A stretch of 64,000 bases of DNA from Cylindrospermum sp. NIES-4074. Lineage in GTDB: Bacteria; Cyanobacteriota; Cyanobacteriia; Cyanobacteriales; Nostocaceae. The DNA lies in assembly GCA_003994795.1 (NCBI GenBank), contig AP018269.1, forward strand, positions 1,241,345-1,305,344, written 5' to 3'. Numbering within the stretch: position 1 is the stretch's first letter; every line of letters starts with the position of its first letter. Positions 45,596-54,818 of the stretch are shown in pieces. The notes under the pieces are model-generated. The model was given only the letters and a program-made list of their open reading frames with translations, was not told the DNA's origin and made no database searches. The position numbers were made by a program, and so were the translations under genes.

Positions 45596-47146
45596 TTAAC
45601 TCTTCAAACTCTCCTGATTGATGGCTGCTTCAAATTGGTTGATTTGCATTTCCCAATTCTTAATCAAATCTGTTTTAGTAGACTCAGAAACAAATGCGTG
45701 TTCTAAACTAGCACGAGCTATTTTCTTGACTTCTTCCCAACTCAAATCTGGTTGACTCTCAACTGCAACGGCAAATTCTTCTGTGATATTAGTGCCAAAA
45801 ATGCCAGCATCATCAGTATTGAGAGAAACCGGAATTCCCATTCTCAGCCACTTTTTAAAAGGATGACATTTGAAGGGAACTTTTAATAGTAAATGGTTAC
45901 TTGTCGGACAGGCTTCAATCAAAATCCCACGTCGGCGCATCAATAATTCTTCTGGTGATTTTCCTAGAAAAGTAGTATCTGAATTAACTGCATCACAAAT
46001 CTGTTTAACTGATTTTGATTCTGGAGATGTGACTAAGTTTACACCGTGACCAATGCGCTCTGCTCCTAGTAAAATTGAATCTCGAATGTGCCAGTCCCAT
46101 TGATCACTTTCCCCTGCATGAATTGATAAACGCACTGAGGGATAAAGGCGACGTAATGTGAGAATATAATTACTAATATTGTCTGGTTGAGCTATTTCTT
46201 GACCAATCTCTGAAACTGTTGAGTATTCGTTACCAACGAGGTTGATACCTGCAATCATCTTACCTATTTCATCATTGGCGGCTGCTAATTCAAAGGCGAT
46301 GGGTAACTGTGTAAACTGTTTAGCACTGGTACGACGAAAAGATAGCATAAATCGCACTTCTACGCGCTCGTTTTCTGGTAACTGCTGATTTGCTTGTTTT
46401 ACTGCTTTTATCAAGCTACCCAAATACTCCCGTGCTGTGGCCACATTCAATACTTTATATTCATCACCCTTGTTTCCACCAAGCGGATTACCGGGAAAAG
46501 GAGATAACATTGGTTCTACATAACTTATGTGATGCTTGTGAGCTTTTTGCACCACATCTGCTAACGTTTGATGCACAATTTCCGGGTTGCTAGTGACAGC
46601 ATCAATACGGGCAAAAGTTGCCTTAAAAAATACTGTATTTGGATCTGGTTCTGCTTCAGATATCATCAAGGCTTGACGATATTTTTCTTTGTGCTGACGT
46701 TCAGATTCTGTCTGCGGGTTGAGTAATTGAGAAACTGGTATTAATGTAGTGTTTTTCTTCTGAGGAAGCGATTGACTATTTGGTGATGTTGCTACAAATT
46801 GATAAGCTTCGGAGTCATCTGCGCGGTAACTTTGATTGGGTACTCGCACAAAGTATTTAATCTCTTTTGACTGTGCGGCCAATTCTAACAACCGTTCTGG
46901 GGTAATATCGCCACTAAGGTGAGTGTGTAATTCTCCGCCCTTAGGCATTTTTTGCAGAAAATCTCGTAATTGTTCTTTGTCTTGTCGGATTTTCTCAAAA
47001 TAGGACTTTGTTTGGAGTGAGATTTTTTGCCGATCGCTATTTTCTCGACTGAAGGCAGGTAAAAACAAGCTCTCTCCATAGTTGATACCACAAAATATCC
47101 CCACGCCGATTATAAAGGCAATCAGTAACTGCCAGTATCTTTTCAT
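45596..47146 (-). CDS. Adenosine deaminase-family protein with N-terminal membrane anchor
   Basis: ATG 47146 is preferred over the TTG two codons upstream (516 residues). A hydrophobic segment (YWQLLIAFIIGVGIFCGINY) acts as signal peptide or anchor. The amidohydrolase site is complete: ELHTHLSGD (metal His pair), SIHAGESDQW, ERIGHGVNL and SLNTDDAGIFGTN (metal Asp). The ADGF/ADA-type fold with an N-terminal extension suggests extracytoplasmic hydrolysis of adenosine or a related nucleoside. It is longer than cytosolic Add (~340 residues), mainly through the N-terminus and an insertion around residues 110-160. Confidence 0.88.
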   Translation of the reverse strand: MKRYWQLLIAFIIGVGIFCGINYGESLFLPAFSRENSDRQKISLQTKSYFEKIRQDKEQLRDFLQKMPKGGELHTHLSGDITPERLLELAAQSKEIKYFVRVPNQSYRADDSEAYQFVATSPNSQSLPQKKNTTLIPVSQLLNPQTESERQHKEKYRQALMISEAEPDPNTVFFKATFARIDAVTSNPEIVHQTLADVVQKAHKHHISYVEPMLSPFPGNPLGGNKGDEYKVLNVATAREYLGSLIKAVKQANQQLPENERVEVRFMLSFRRTSAKQFTQLPIAFELAAANDEIGKMIAGINLVGNEYSTVSEIGQEIAQPDNISNYILTLRRLYPSVRLSIHAGESDQWDWHIRDSILLGAERIGHGVNLVTSPESKSVKQICDAVNSDTTFLGKSPEELLMRRRGILIEACPTSNHLLLKVPFKCHPFKKWLRMGIPVSLNTDDAGIFGTNITEEFAVAVESQPDLSWEEVKKIARASLEHAFVSESTKTDLIKNWEMQINQFEAAINQESLKS

Positions 47147-47231
47147 TTGCAAAAATTTATACCATCTTGGAATTTTTTATATATTATCCCCCCGCATCTT
47201 TCTTTAGCAAGATTTTTAGCCACATCTCAAA

Positions 47232-48503
47232 TCAATTCTCAACTAACTCCCGCGCAAATGCGATCGCATCTTCAACTGTCCCAACCTTCCCCTCTACCTG
47301 GGCTATAGCAATCTCACTCAGCAATCTACCCACCATTCGTGAAGGTGGAATTTTTAATGCTATGATCAGGTCTTCACCACTCAACAACGGAGTGGGATGA
47401 GCGACCAGATCATCAGGGTTAAGGTAGCGGCTGATCAATGGCGCATAAACCTGTAGTTGCTTGTCGCCAGACATCGCCTCTACCGAGATATCATTTGCTA
47501 AAGCCAATAAAGCTGTGGTGGTAAATACAGCCCCCGCTTCCTGAAACAACAAATACTGTTCTCGCAAAGACATATCGGTAACTTTTAGTTGCGAGAACAG
47601 TTTCAGGGCGGTGGTGACACCACGAATCTCTGCACGGCTATAGGTGAGTTGTTGTAACTCGGTTTCTGCAACTTCTGGATTTGGGTGGACAAGACAAGCG
47701 AGTTTGGCAATACTTAACCAAGTGGTTTTGACTGTATCGCGCACATACTCTTGCAATTCCTCTGCTAATAGCGGCCAAGTTGCTGTGAGTAAGGTAGCTG
47801 CTTGATCAACCGCTGCTAATTTGATGAAGCTGTCGCGGGTGGCGTTTTGGAAAAAAGCAGCCAGTATTCCATCTTCCCAAGCGTCTGTGATTTTGGGTGT
47901 ACCGTGAGAATTTGCCAAAAGATAGCCGATTTCGACCCGCACTCGTTCAGATGCAACTTGAGTGATATATGATGCTAAAGTCCGAATGGCGGCTTGGGTA
48001 GCTGGTTCAATTGTAAAACCAAGTTGGGCAGCTTGGCGATATCCCCGCATTAACCGTAAAGGATCGTCTTGCAGGTTGGCTGGTGATATCATTCGCAACA
48101 CTTTTAACTCTATGTCAGCACAGCCTTGCAAGGGATCGATGATTTCTTGAGTGTGGGGATTATAGGCGATCGCATTTACTGTAAAATCTCTTCTATGCAA
48201 ATCAGTTTCTAAACTATCTCCTTCTTGTTGAGCAAAATCTGCGGTAGCCTGGGGAAACACCACACGAGCAATTTTGCGTTCTTTATCAAGTAACACAAAG
48301 CCAGCTTGGTAATGATGAGCAATTTTTCTCGCCACCTTCACCGCATCAGAGGGGATGATAAAGTCCAGATCCAGATATTCGCGCTTTTTGCCCAAAATCG
48401 CATCCCGCACCGCACCACCAACCATGTAAGCAGGTTGTGGCAACCATTCTAGGCTAAAGGGCCATGTTTCGGGAGCTAGACGAGAAATAATCGAATTATA
48501 CAT
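47232..48503 (-). CDS. CCA-adding enzyme / poly(A) polymerase family nucleotidyltransferase
   Basis: ATG 48503 is chosen (423 residues, MYNSIISRLAPETW); five codons further up is only a TTG. The class II nucleotidyltransferase head is clear: YMVGGAVRDAILGKKREYLDLDFII, with the DxD pair, then HRRDFTVNAIAYNP and RMISPANLQDDPLRLMRGYRQAAQLGF. This family adds CCA ends, or only part of them (C, C or A) in organisms with two enzymes, or adds poly(A). The exact specificity needs comparison outside this window. Confidence 0.9.
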   Translation of the reverse strand: MYNSIISRLAPETWPFSLEWLPQPAYMVGGAVRDAILGKKREYLDLDFIIPSDAVKVARKIAHHYQAGFVLLDKERKIARVVFPQATADFAQQEGDSLETDLHRRDFTVNAIAYNPHTQEIIDPLQGCADIELKVLRMISPANLQDDPLRLMRGYRQAAQLGFTIEPATQAAIRTLASYITQVASERVRVEIGYLLANSHGTPKITDAWEDGILAAFFQNATRDSFIKLAAVDQAATLLTATWPLLAEELQEYVRDTVKTTWLSIAKLACLVHPNPEVAETELQQLTYSRAEIRGVTTALKLFSQLKVTDMSLREQYLLFQEAGAVFTTTALLALANDISVEAMSGDKQLQVYAPLISRYLNPDDLVAHPTPLLSGEDLIIALKIPPSRMVGRLLSEIAIAQVEGKVGTVEDAIAFARELVEN

Positions 48504-48589
48504 TTTAATAAAAATCAACTAAGCAACTAGTGATTAACAGTTTGGCTTAGGCTAGATTAACTATAAAGGTTCCTGGAGTTGGTTCTATT

Positions 48590-48838
48590 ATGTGTATTTG
48601 TGTCAACTGCCACTACGTAGACCGCTGTGCAACCTACAATGCCGTAGAAACACAGCACCAACAGCCTCACTTAACCGAAACACCAGATTTTGATCCCAAT
48701 GAACCTTCCATCAATGTCAATATTCGCACAAAAGAAGATGTGATTGAAATGGAATGGGATGTTGTCGGTTGTCTTAGTTTTAAACGGGAAATGGGCAAAT
48801 GGGCTAAGTTGCGTCCAGGTGAATTAGTGCCAACGTGA
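48590..48838 (+). CDS. ycf34: Ycf34-family iron-sulfur protein
   Basis: 82 residues from ATG 48590. The N-terminal motif MCICVNCHYVDRCATYNAVE carries the conserved cysteines 2, 4, 7 and 13. The rest is acidic and ends VVGCLSFKREMGKWAKLRPGE. Ycf34 is conserved in cyanobacteria and algal plastids; the Synechocystis protein binds an iron-sulfur cluster and affects photosynthetic electron flow. It is divergent from the nucleotidyltransferase gene. Confidence 0.92.
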   Translation: MCICVNCHYVDRCATYNAVETQHQQPHLTETPDFDPNEPSINVNIRTKEDVIEMEWDVVGCLSFKREMGKWAKLRPGELVPT

Positions 48839-48922
48839 AGTTATGATGGGGGCGGGTGGTTCTTGTCTGAATTAACCCGCTCAGATATAATTATGATTTA
48901 TTAATAAAAATATCTGTGAATG

Positions 48923-48991
48923 TAGAGCAGGCGTCTCGCCTGCTAACAAATGACAGGCGAGACAAATGACAGGCGAGACGCCTGTCCTACA
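48923..48991. repeat. GTAGAGCAGGCGTCTCGCCTG repeat, non-coding copy
   Basis: Contains GCAGGCGTCTCGCCTGC and two further GACAGGCGAGAC words in tandem. It is the same family as the 57-bp insertion inside the chelatase gene at 35516-35572. Confidence 0.8.
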
Positions 48992-49019
48992 ATTATTAAA
49001 ATCTATATTTTAATTTACT

Positions 49020-49823
49020 TTGACAACTGAACTAGAACATCTCCCAACCACAAAATACGCTTTAGCGCTGCACACCACTACCCCTGAATTGGGTTTGGCT
49101 GTTAGCAATTTTGCTGATGAAAATCGCTCTCAGGTTTGGAATTTAGGGCGTGATTTATCCAGTCACATACATCAATATTTAATTGATTTTATCAAACAGC
49201 GAACTTGGGCAGATTTGGCATTTATTGCTGTTGCTAAAGGCCCCGGCGGTTTTACTGGCACTCGTATTGGTGTTGTGACTGCGCGAACTTTAGGACAACA
49301 GTTAAATATTCCAGTATTTGCAGTTTCTACTTTAGCGGCTGTAGCTTGGACAGAACATATCTCGCACATATCTCCTGATAAAAAGGAAAATCTTGCCACC
49401 TTTTTGAGGGGTTCGGGGGGCCAAACTTTTGCTAAAGAGGAAAATGTTGCCCCCCTTAATAAGGGGAGCCAGTCGCTTGCGGGGGTTCCCCCCGTTGTGC
49501 GAACTGGCGTGGGTTGGGGGGATCAAATTTTTGCAGTGGAAATGGCAGCACAAAGAGGGCAAATTTTTGGCGCTATTTATCAACCTGCACCTGATAATTC
49601 TGGACTCATAGCTTTATTACCAGATACGGTATTCACACCAGAAGCATGGCAAGAAACTTTGGCTAATTGGCATACTAGTTATCAGTTAATTAAAGCCACA
49701 TCTGAGTTAGCAGCAACCGTTAGCAGTATTTTGCAATTAGCCTATTTTGATTGGCAACAAGGTAAGCGTCCGAATTGGTCAGAGGCTCTACCATATTATG
49801 GACAGCATCCTGTAGATTTGTAA
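49020..49823 (+). CDS. tsaB: tRNA t6A biosynthesis protein TsaB carrying a repeat insertion
   Basis: 267 residues, start TTG 49020 (TTELEHLPTTKYALALHTTTPELGLAVS). TsaB features: early ALALHTTTP, VAKGPGGFTGTRIGVVTARTLGQQL, then VEMAAQRGQIFGAIYQ. TsaB is the inactive-fold partner of TsaD in making threonylcarbamoyl-adenosine 37 of tRNA, an essential modification. Between VAWTEH and QIFAVEMAA there are about 50 residues (49375-49530) with no match to the family, derived from genomic repeats and in frame. The protein may still work because the insertion falls in a loop; this is inference. Confidence 0.87.
   Translation: MTTELEHLPTTKYALALHTTTPELGLAVSNFADENRSQVWNLGRDLSSHIHQYLIDFIKQRTWADLAFIAVAKGPGGFTGTRIGVVTARTLGQQLNIPVFAVSTLAAVAWTEHISHISPDKKENLATFLRGSGGQTFAKEENVAPLNKGSQSLAGVPPVVRTGVGWGDQIFAVEMAAQRGQIFGAIYQPAPDNSGLIALLPDTVFTPEAWQETLANWHTSYQLIKATSELAATVSSILQLAYFDWQQGKRPNWSEALPYYGQHPVDL
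49375..49530. repeat. Repeat-derived in-frame insertion within tsaB
   Basis: The segment contains GTTCGGGGGGCC, CCCCCCTTAATAAGGGG and TTGGGGGGATC units, as in the chelatase insertion and the 45420 MITE, and encloses a 41-base hairpin (49468-49508, arms GCCAGTCGC and GCGAACTGGC around GGGGGTTCCCCCC). That hairpin recurs at 25040-25080 in the kinase MITE. Confidence 0.85.
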
Positions 49824-50142
49824 AGGGAATTGGGAACTGATATTTTACCAATTACCCATTACCAATTACCCATTACCAATTACCCATTATTTCAAGAACA
49901 AGCATAGGTATAAAGCACTTTGGAAAAGTCTAAGCGTTTGAGTGCAGATGGCTGAATAAAAAAGTGTCCAACTCCCACATCTCCCCACATAATTGAGTTC
50001 TCATAATCAGAGTCCATTTGAAATAGTAGAAAATCGTAACCTTCCCCTTCTGAAAAACACAAGTATTAATTAACTTAATTAGTAAGGTTGTGAAATTTAC
50101 AGATAAGGGATCGGTAACATTTTTGCTGTAAATTTTATCTAA
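49824..50142. repeat. Intergenic region with ACCAATT/ACCCATT tandem repeat
   Basis: 49846-49888 contains about six alternating ACCAATT and ACCCATT heptamers, the same array as at 10848-10902. The remainder is AT-rich with no gene; a GCATAGGTATAAAGC word at about 49902 is repeated at about 50190. Confidence 0.8.
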
Positions 50143-50355
50143 ATTAGATAATAGAGAACAGAAATTTTGCTTTCAAGTGGAAGATACTGGCATAGGTATA
50201 AAGCCAATGTCAAAGAAATTATCCGACAGATTAATAAACTAGAAGGTGAAGAGGGAAATCTCTTGCCATTCCGTGAAAAATTACGTACATTAGCCAAAGA
50301 GTTTGAAGGTAAGGAGATTGTTAACCTGATTAATCAATCGGTTAAAGGTTGGTAG
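50143..50355 (+). pseudogene. Remnant of a sensor histidine kinase C-terminus
   Basis: One frame reads FCFQVEDTGIGIK, a textbook histidine-kinase G1 box (about 50166-50204). After a frameshift another frame (62 codons from 50167) continues as INKLEGEEGNLLPFREKLRTLAKEFEGKEIVNLINQ, the helical tail I associate with the ends of cyanobacterial hybrid kinases. The body of the kinase domain is missing. It directly precedes the response regulator-cyclase gene, so this is probably all that is left of its former partner kinase. Confidence 0.6.
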
Positions 50356-50430
50356 TGTTCCAAAAGTGGGGAACGCGGGATTTAAGGGGGGAGCTTCTGC
50401 TGATGCAAAATAGACAAATAGGAAATAAAG

Positions 50431-51927
50431 TTGAATAATCCTCCAACTATATGTAAGGCAGACATTTTGGTTGTTGATGACACTCCCAGCAACCTGCGTT
50501 TACTCACGACTATGCTGACGCAACATGATTATTCAGTCCGCTGTGTAATTAATGGCGAAATGGCACTAGAAGAAGTACAAGTCATTTGTCCAGACTTGAT
50601 TTTGCTTGACATTCAGATGCCGGAAATGAGTGGTTATGAAGTTTGTCTAAAGCTGAAAGAGATGAAGGATATTAAAGATGTTCCTGTCATTTTTTTAAGT
50701 GCATTAGATGAGGTATCTGATAAGGTAAAAGCCTTTGAAGTGGGCGGTGCTGACTATATTACTAAACCGATTGAAGGGCAAGAGGCGCTAGCGCGGATCG
50801 AAAATCAACTAGCAATCGGTAAATTACAAAGACAGCTGACACAACAAAACGCTATTTTAGAGCAGGAAATCCGCGATCGCCAACAAGCGGAGACTAAACT
50901 GGCAAATTCTCTAGCTTTACTCCAATCAACCTTCGATTCGATGGGAGATGGCATCATAGCGGTTAGTGGTAATCGGCAATCTGTGACTTACAACCAGAAA
51001 TTTTTGGATATGTGGGGGATTGAAGATCCAAATACAGTATTGCTAAACCGCGAGAGTCGCATTCAGTTTTTAGCCAACCAAGTGCGATTTCCAGAGGTTT
51101 TTTTGCGTCGCTTACAAGAACTTTACCTCCAGCCAAAAGTTGATGCCTACGATGTGCTGGAGTTGAAGGACGGTCGAGTGTTTGAATGCCATTCCCGTCC
51201 ACAACGCTTGGGAGATGGCATCAGTGGGCGAGTCTGGGTATATCGAGATATAACTGAACGTAGGCGGGCAGAAACACAATTGCAGCTGGAGCGGGAAAAA
51301 ACCGAGCAATTACTGTTAAACATCTTGCCAGAGGCGATCGCCGAACGATTAAAACAGAACTATCAAGCGATCGCTGAACAGTTTAATGATGTGACGGTCT
51401 TATTTGCTGATATCGTTGGCTTTACCGAATTGTCTAGCTACATTTCTGCAAAGGATCTCGTGGGTTTACTCAATCGGATTTTTTCTTTATTTGATCGTCT
51501 GTCAGAACGATATGGTCTAGAAAAAATTAAAACCATCGGGGATGCCTACATGGTGGTGGGTGGACTCCCTAACCCACGACCCGACCATGCCGAAGCGATC
51601 GCGGAAATGGCCCTGTCCATGCAGCAGGAAATCGCCTATTTCCGAACTTACGAGGGGCGGCGTCTGGCTATCCGCATTGGTATTAACACGGGGGCTGTTG
51701 TAGCTGGGGTCATTGGCACACGCAAATTTAGCTACGATCTTTGGGGAGATACGGTCAACATCGCCAGTCGCATGGAATCACAAGGAGAACCGAACCTGAT
51801 TCAGGTTGCCGAAGCCACCTATCAACGACTGCAATCTAAATATTGTCTTGTGCTGCGGGGGATGGTGAACATTAAAGGGAAAGGCGAAATGCCCACTTAC
51901 TGGCTAACATCCCGCAAGAACAATTAA
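50431..51927 (+). CDS. Response regulator-PAS-adenylate cyclase
   Basis: 498 residues. The start is taken as TTG 50431 with an AGGAAATAAAG site before it; no ATG fits without truncating the receiver. Domains: receiver (about 10-128, ILVVDDTPSN, phospho-acceptor in LILLDIQMPE, then Lys in YITKPIEG), short coiled coil, PAS-like (about 150-285), linker, and class III cyclase (about 310-495). The catalytic core VTVLFADIVGFTELSS has the metal aspartates, and the substrate-choosing Lys (EKIKTIGDAYM) and Asp (YDLWGDTVNIASRM) fit adenylate rather than guanylate cyclase. It should make cAMP under phosphorelay control, but its kinase appears to have decayed. Confidence 0.92.
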   Translation: MNNPPTICKADILVVDDTPSNLRLLTTMLTQHDYSVRCVINGEMALEEVQVICPDLILLDIQMPEMSGYEVCLKLKEMKDIKDVPVIFLSALDEVSDKVKAFEVGGADYITKPIEGQEALARIENQLAIGKLQRQLTQQNAILEQEIRDRQQAETKLANSLALLQSTFDSMGDGIIAVSGNRQSVTYNQKFLDMWGIEDPNTVLLNRESRIQFLANQVRFPEVFLRRLQELYLQPKVDAYDVLELKDGRVFECHSRPQRLGDGISGRVWVYRDITERRRAETQLQLEREKTEQLLLNILPEAIAERLKQNYQAIAEQFNDVTVLFADIVGFTELSSYISAKDLVGLLNRIFSLFDRLSERYGLEKIKTIGDAYMVVGGLPNPRPDHAEAIAEMALSMQQEIAYFRTYEGRRLAIRIGINTGAVVAGVIGTRKFSYDLWGDTVNIASRMESQGEPNLIQVAEATYQRLQSKYCLVLRGMVNIKGKGEMPTYWLTSRKNN

Positions 51928-51942
51928 AAATTAAGAATTAAA

Positions 51943-52110
51943 AATTAAAAATTTTAGCTCTGTGGTTAAATAAATTGCTTTTTAACCACAGAGGTATCCT
52001 AGTATGGCAACCTTCTCGGCGGTTAGGACGGTGTTGATTCCTCAAAGCCTTGAAGCAACTGGGTTTATACTCAGCACTTTAGCCGAAGCATCGAGCACTC
52101 AGCACTTTGC
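51943..52110. repeat. Dispersed repeat unit, second copy
   Basis: About 52003-52075 repeats the unit found at 22281-22350 (TGGCAACCTTCTCGGCGGTTA ... GGGTTTATACTCAGCA, here given in part). CAGCACTT words follow. The left part (51927-51990) is AT-rich with a GTGGTTAAA/TTTAACCAC inverted pair near 51963-51990 that could end cyclase transcription. Confidence 0.65.
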
Positions 52111-52115
52111 TATAA

Positions 52116-53399
52116 CTAGGCTGTGAGAGTCGCCAGTGCTTTCTCAACAGCTTGCAGTGCTGTATTCACTTCTGCTTCGGTGACAATTAGGGGAGGTACA
52201 AACCGGACAACTTTTGGCCCAGCGGGTACGAGTAAGAGTCCCTCGTCGATCGCAGCTTTGACAATTTCAGCGGCAGTTAGCTGAGTGTCTGCTGTTAATT
52301 CCAAACCGTTGATTAAGCCCCAACCGCGAACTTCGGCAATGTGATGAGGATATTTTAAAGCGATCGCATTTAATCCTGCTCGCAACTGTTCACCTCTAGC
52401 TTCTACATTCTGCAAAATATTCTCTTTTTCCAATGTTTGGCAAACACTCAAGGCCACTCCGCAGACAAAAGGATTACCGCCAAAGGTGCTAGCGTGTTCC
52501 CCTGGTTGGAAAACATCGCAGAATTTCTTGCTCATCATGGCGCCAATGGGAACACCGCCACCCAGTCCCTTAGCACTGGTAAAAATATCTGGTTCCACGC
52601 CTAGATGTTCATAACCCCATAACTTGCCACTGCGTCCCATACCAACTTGCACTTCGTCAAAAATCAACAAAATGCCGGTTTCATCACAAATTTCTCGCAG
52701 CTTTTGGAAGTAAGCAATATCCCCCGGACGCACACCGCCTTCTCCTTGCAAAGGCTCAATTAATATTGCCGCTACGCGATAATCACCTTCATCTAACTCG
52801 CTAATGGCCGCTTCCACAGCACCAATATCGTTGTATTCTACATAGTGGAAACCAGGCACTAAGGGGTCAAAATATTTTTGATACTTTGGTTGTGCGGTGG
52901 CAGTAATCGTTGCCAAAGTCCGCCCGTGGAAACTGGCATGAGCGGTTAAAATAATTGGTTTGTCAATGTCTAAGACTGTGTGGGCATATTTCCGCGCTAG
53001 TTTGATTGCTGCTTCGTTAGCCTCAGCCCCCGAATTACAGAAAAATACGCGATCGGCGCAAGAATGCTGAATAATCCATTTGGCTAATTCACCTTGCTCA
53101 GGAATGTAGTACAAGTTAGAAACATGATGCAGCTTTTGGATTTGGCGTGTTACCGCTTCTACCATAGCTGGGTGGGCATGTCCTAAGGTGCAAGTGGCAA
53201 TTCCCGCTACAAAGTCTAGATATTCTCGCCCTTGTGTATCCCAAACACGGCATCCAGCGCCCCGATCTAAGGCTAGGGGAAACCGACCGTAGGTGGACAT
53301 GACAGCTTCATTAAAGCTATCGGCATCAAAGGCAGTAGATGGCACAGAATTTAACTCTGGGGGGATCGTGGCTTGTTCAACTAAAGTTTGGACACTCAC
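52116..53399 (-). CDS. argD: Acetylornithine aminotransferase
   Basis: 427 residues; start GTG 53399 with an AGGAGG ribosome binding site nine or so bases upstream. Class III PLP aminotransferase features: FCNSGAEANEAAIKLARKY, HGRTLATITATAQ, LIFDEVQVGMGRSG and the PLP-Schiff-base Lys in TSAKGLGGGVPIGA, then HASTFGGNPFVCGVA. ArgD converts N-acetylglutamate semialdehyde to N-acetylornithine in arginine synthesis. Length is normal with a slightly long N-terminus. Confidence 0.94.
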   Translation of the reverse strand: MSVQTLVEQATIPPELNSVPSTAFDADSFNEAVMSTYGRFPLALDRGAGCRVWDTQGREYLDFVAGIATCTLGHAHPAMVEAVTRQIQKLHHVSNLYYIPEQGELAKWIIQHSCADRVFFCNSGAEANEAAIKLARKYAHTVLDIDKPIILTAHASFHGRTLATITATAQPKYQKYFDPLVPGFHYVEYNDIGAVEAAISELDEGDYRVAAILIEPLQGEGGVRPGDIAYFQKLREICDETGILLIFDEVQVGMGRSGKLWGYEHLGVEPDIFTSAKGLGGGVPIGAMMSKKFCDVFQPGEHASTFGGNPFVCGVALSVCQTLEKENILQNVEARGEQLRAGLNAIALKYPHHIAEVRGWGLINGLELTADTQLTAAEIVKAAIDEGLLLVPAGPKVVRFVPPLIVTEAEVNTALQAVEKALATLTA

Positions 53400-53526
53400 T
53401 ACCGCTCCTCCTGAAAATCTTTATATTGTAAATACTCTATTTACTAGTGTCCCGGAAATCTCTAAAAATTTCTTATTATTTATTTAATTCTTTCCTTGAG
53501 GCTAACGCTCAGATATTCTCAAACGA

Positions 53527-54612
53527 GTGCCAGCAATAAAAAAAATTGTGTATTCTACCTTAGATCAAAAATATCAACGTATTCAACAAGAGTTAATGGT
53601 AGGGGCAATCGCCCTCGGTGGTGTTTTCCTGATTGGTACTTTTTGGTACTGTTTCATTGAAGGCTGGTCATGGGAAGATGCGGCTTACATGACGGTGATC
53701 ACCTTGGCTACTGTGGGATTTGGAGAGATACACCCACTAGGTAGCCGGGGAAGGTTATTTACAATTGCCTTGATTTTGATGGGCGTTGTCAATATCGGTT
53801 ACATTGTCAACAGATTTACTGAAGCGATAATTCAAGGCTATTTTCAAGAAGGAATTCGACTACGGCAACAGAGGCGCATAATGGAATCCTTGTCAGGACA
53901 TTACATCATCTGTGGATTTAGTCGCACTGGTCGGCAAATTGCTAAAGAGTTTCGCGCCGAAGGTGTGTCTTTTGTCGTTATTGATGCCGATTTGGAATCT
54001 GTGCAAAGAGCGCAGGTAGAGGGTTATACGGTATTTCAAGGTGATGCGACATTAGATGATACGCTGCTGAAAGTTGGCATTGAACGGGCGATTTGTATTG
54101 TTGCGGCCCTGCCGAACGATGCGGAAAATTTATATATAGTTTTGTCTGTGAAAACCCTAAATCCGGGAATTCGGGCGATCGCACGGGCAAGTACAGAAGA
54201 AGCTTTGAAAAAGTTACAACGTGGTGGTGCAGATGCCGTAATTTCACCGTACATTACTGGTGGTAAACGGATGGCAGCAGCAGCCCTCAGACCTCAAGTT
54301 TTAGACTTTGTGGATGGCATTCTCACAGGTGCAGACCGTCAGATGTATATAGAAGAATTTTTACTTGATCCATCTGCCTGCCCTTTTGTAGGACAAAGTT
54401 TACAGAAGGCTAAATTGCGATCGCAATCTGGCGCTTTAGTTCTAGCAATTCGCCGTAGCGATGGTACACTCATTGGCGGCCCCACCGGCGAAACGGTTTT
54501 ATGGCCGCAAGATACCCTAATTTGCATGGGTACAGCCGACCAATTGCGTAGTTTAAACCAAATTCTCGGCCCCATTAATTCTAAGCAACTGCGACGGCCA
54601 AAAAATAGCTAA
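53527..54612 (+). CDS. Two-TM potassium channel with RCK (TrkA) domains
   Basis: 361 residues; start GTG 53527. Two membrane helices (about residues 20-42 and 77-100) flank a pore loop with the selectivity filter TLATVGFGE. An RCK/TrkA-N domain follows (YIICGFSRTGRQIAKEFRAEG, a dinucleotide-binding loop, about 118-235), then a TrkA-C domain (about 265-350). This is the layout of MthK-like gated potassium channels in the cytoplasmic membrane. It is divergent from argD. Confidence 0.93.
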   Translation: MPAIKKIVYSTLDQKYQRIQQELMVGAIALGGVFLIGTFWYCFIEGWSWEDAAYMTVITLATVGFGEIHPLGSRGRLFTIALILMGVVNIGYIVNRFTEAIIQGYFQEGIRLRQQRRIMESLSGHYIICGFSRTGRQIAKEFRAEGVSFVVIDADLESVQRAQVEGYTVFQGDATLDDTLLKVGIERAICIVAALPNDAENLYIVLSVKTLNPGIRAIARASTEEALKKLQRGGADAVISPYITGGKRMAAAALRPQVLDFVDGILTGADRQMYIEEFLLDPSACPFVGQSLQKAKLRSQSGALVLAIRRSDGTLIGGPTGETVLWPQDTLICMGTADQLRSLNQILGPINSKQLRRPKNS

Positions 54613-54613
54613 A

Positions 54614-54712
54614 TGGGTAATGGGTAATTGGTAATGGGTAATTGGTCATTGGTAATTGGTAATTGGTCATTGGTAATTATCCCCCCACACTCCCCACACT
54701 CCCCACACTCCC
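54614..54712. repeat. Tandem heptamer arrays
   Basis: GGGTAAT/TGGTAAT words (54614-54680) are the complement of the ACCAATT/ACCCATT array at 10848 and 49846; CCCCACACT words follow at 54684-54712, the complement of the array at 10799. Confidence 0.9.
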
Positions 54713-54818
54713 CTGCCTTTCTTTGTAACGCATCGTGAAAAAGTGCGTAGTTTCGTCTCAAATATCACAAAGCTTAATTTACATGGGCATATTAACAATA
54801 CTTATGTTGCCCTAAAAA

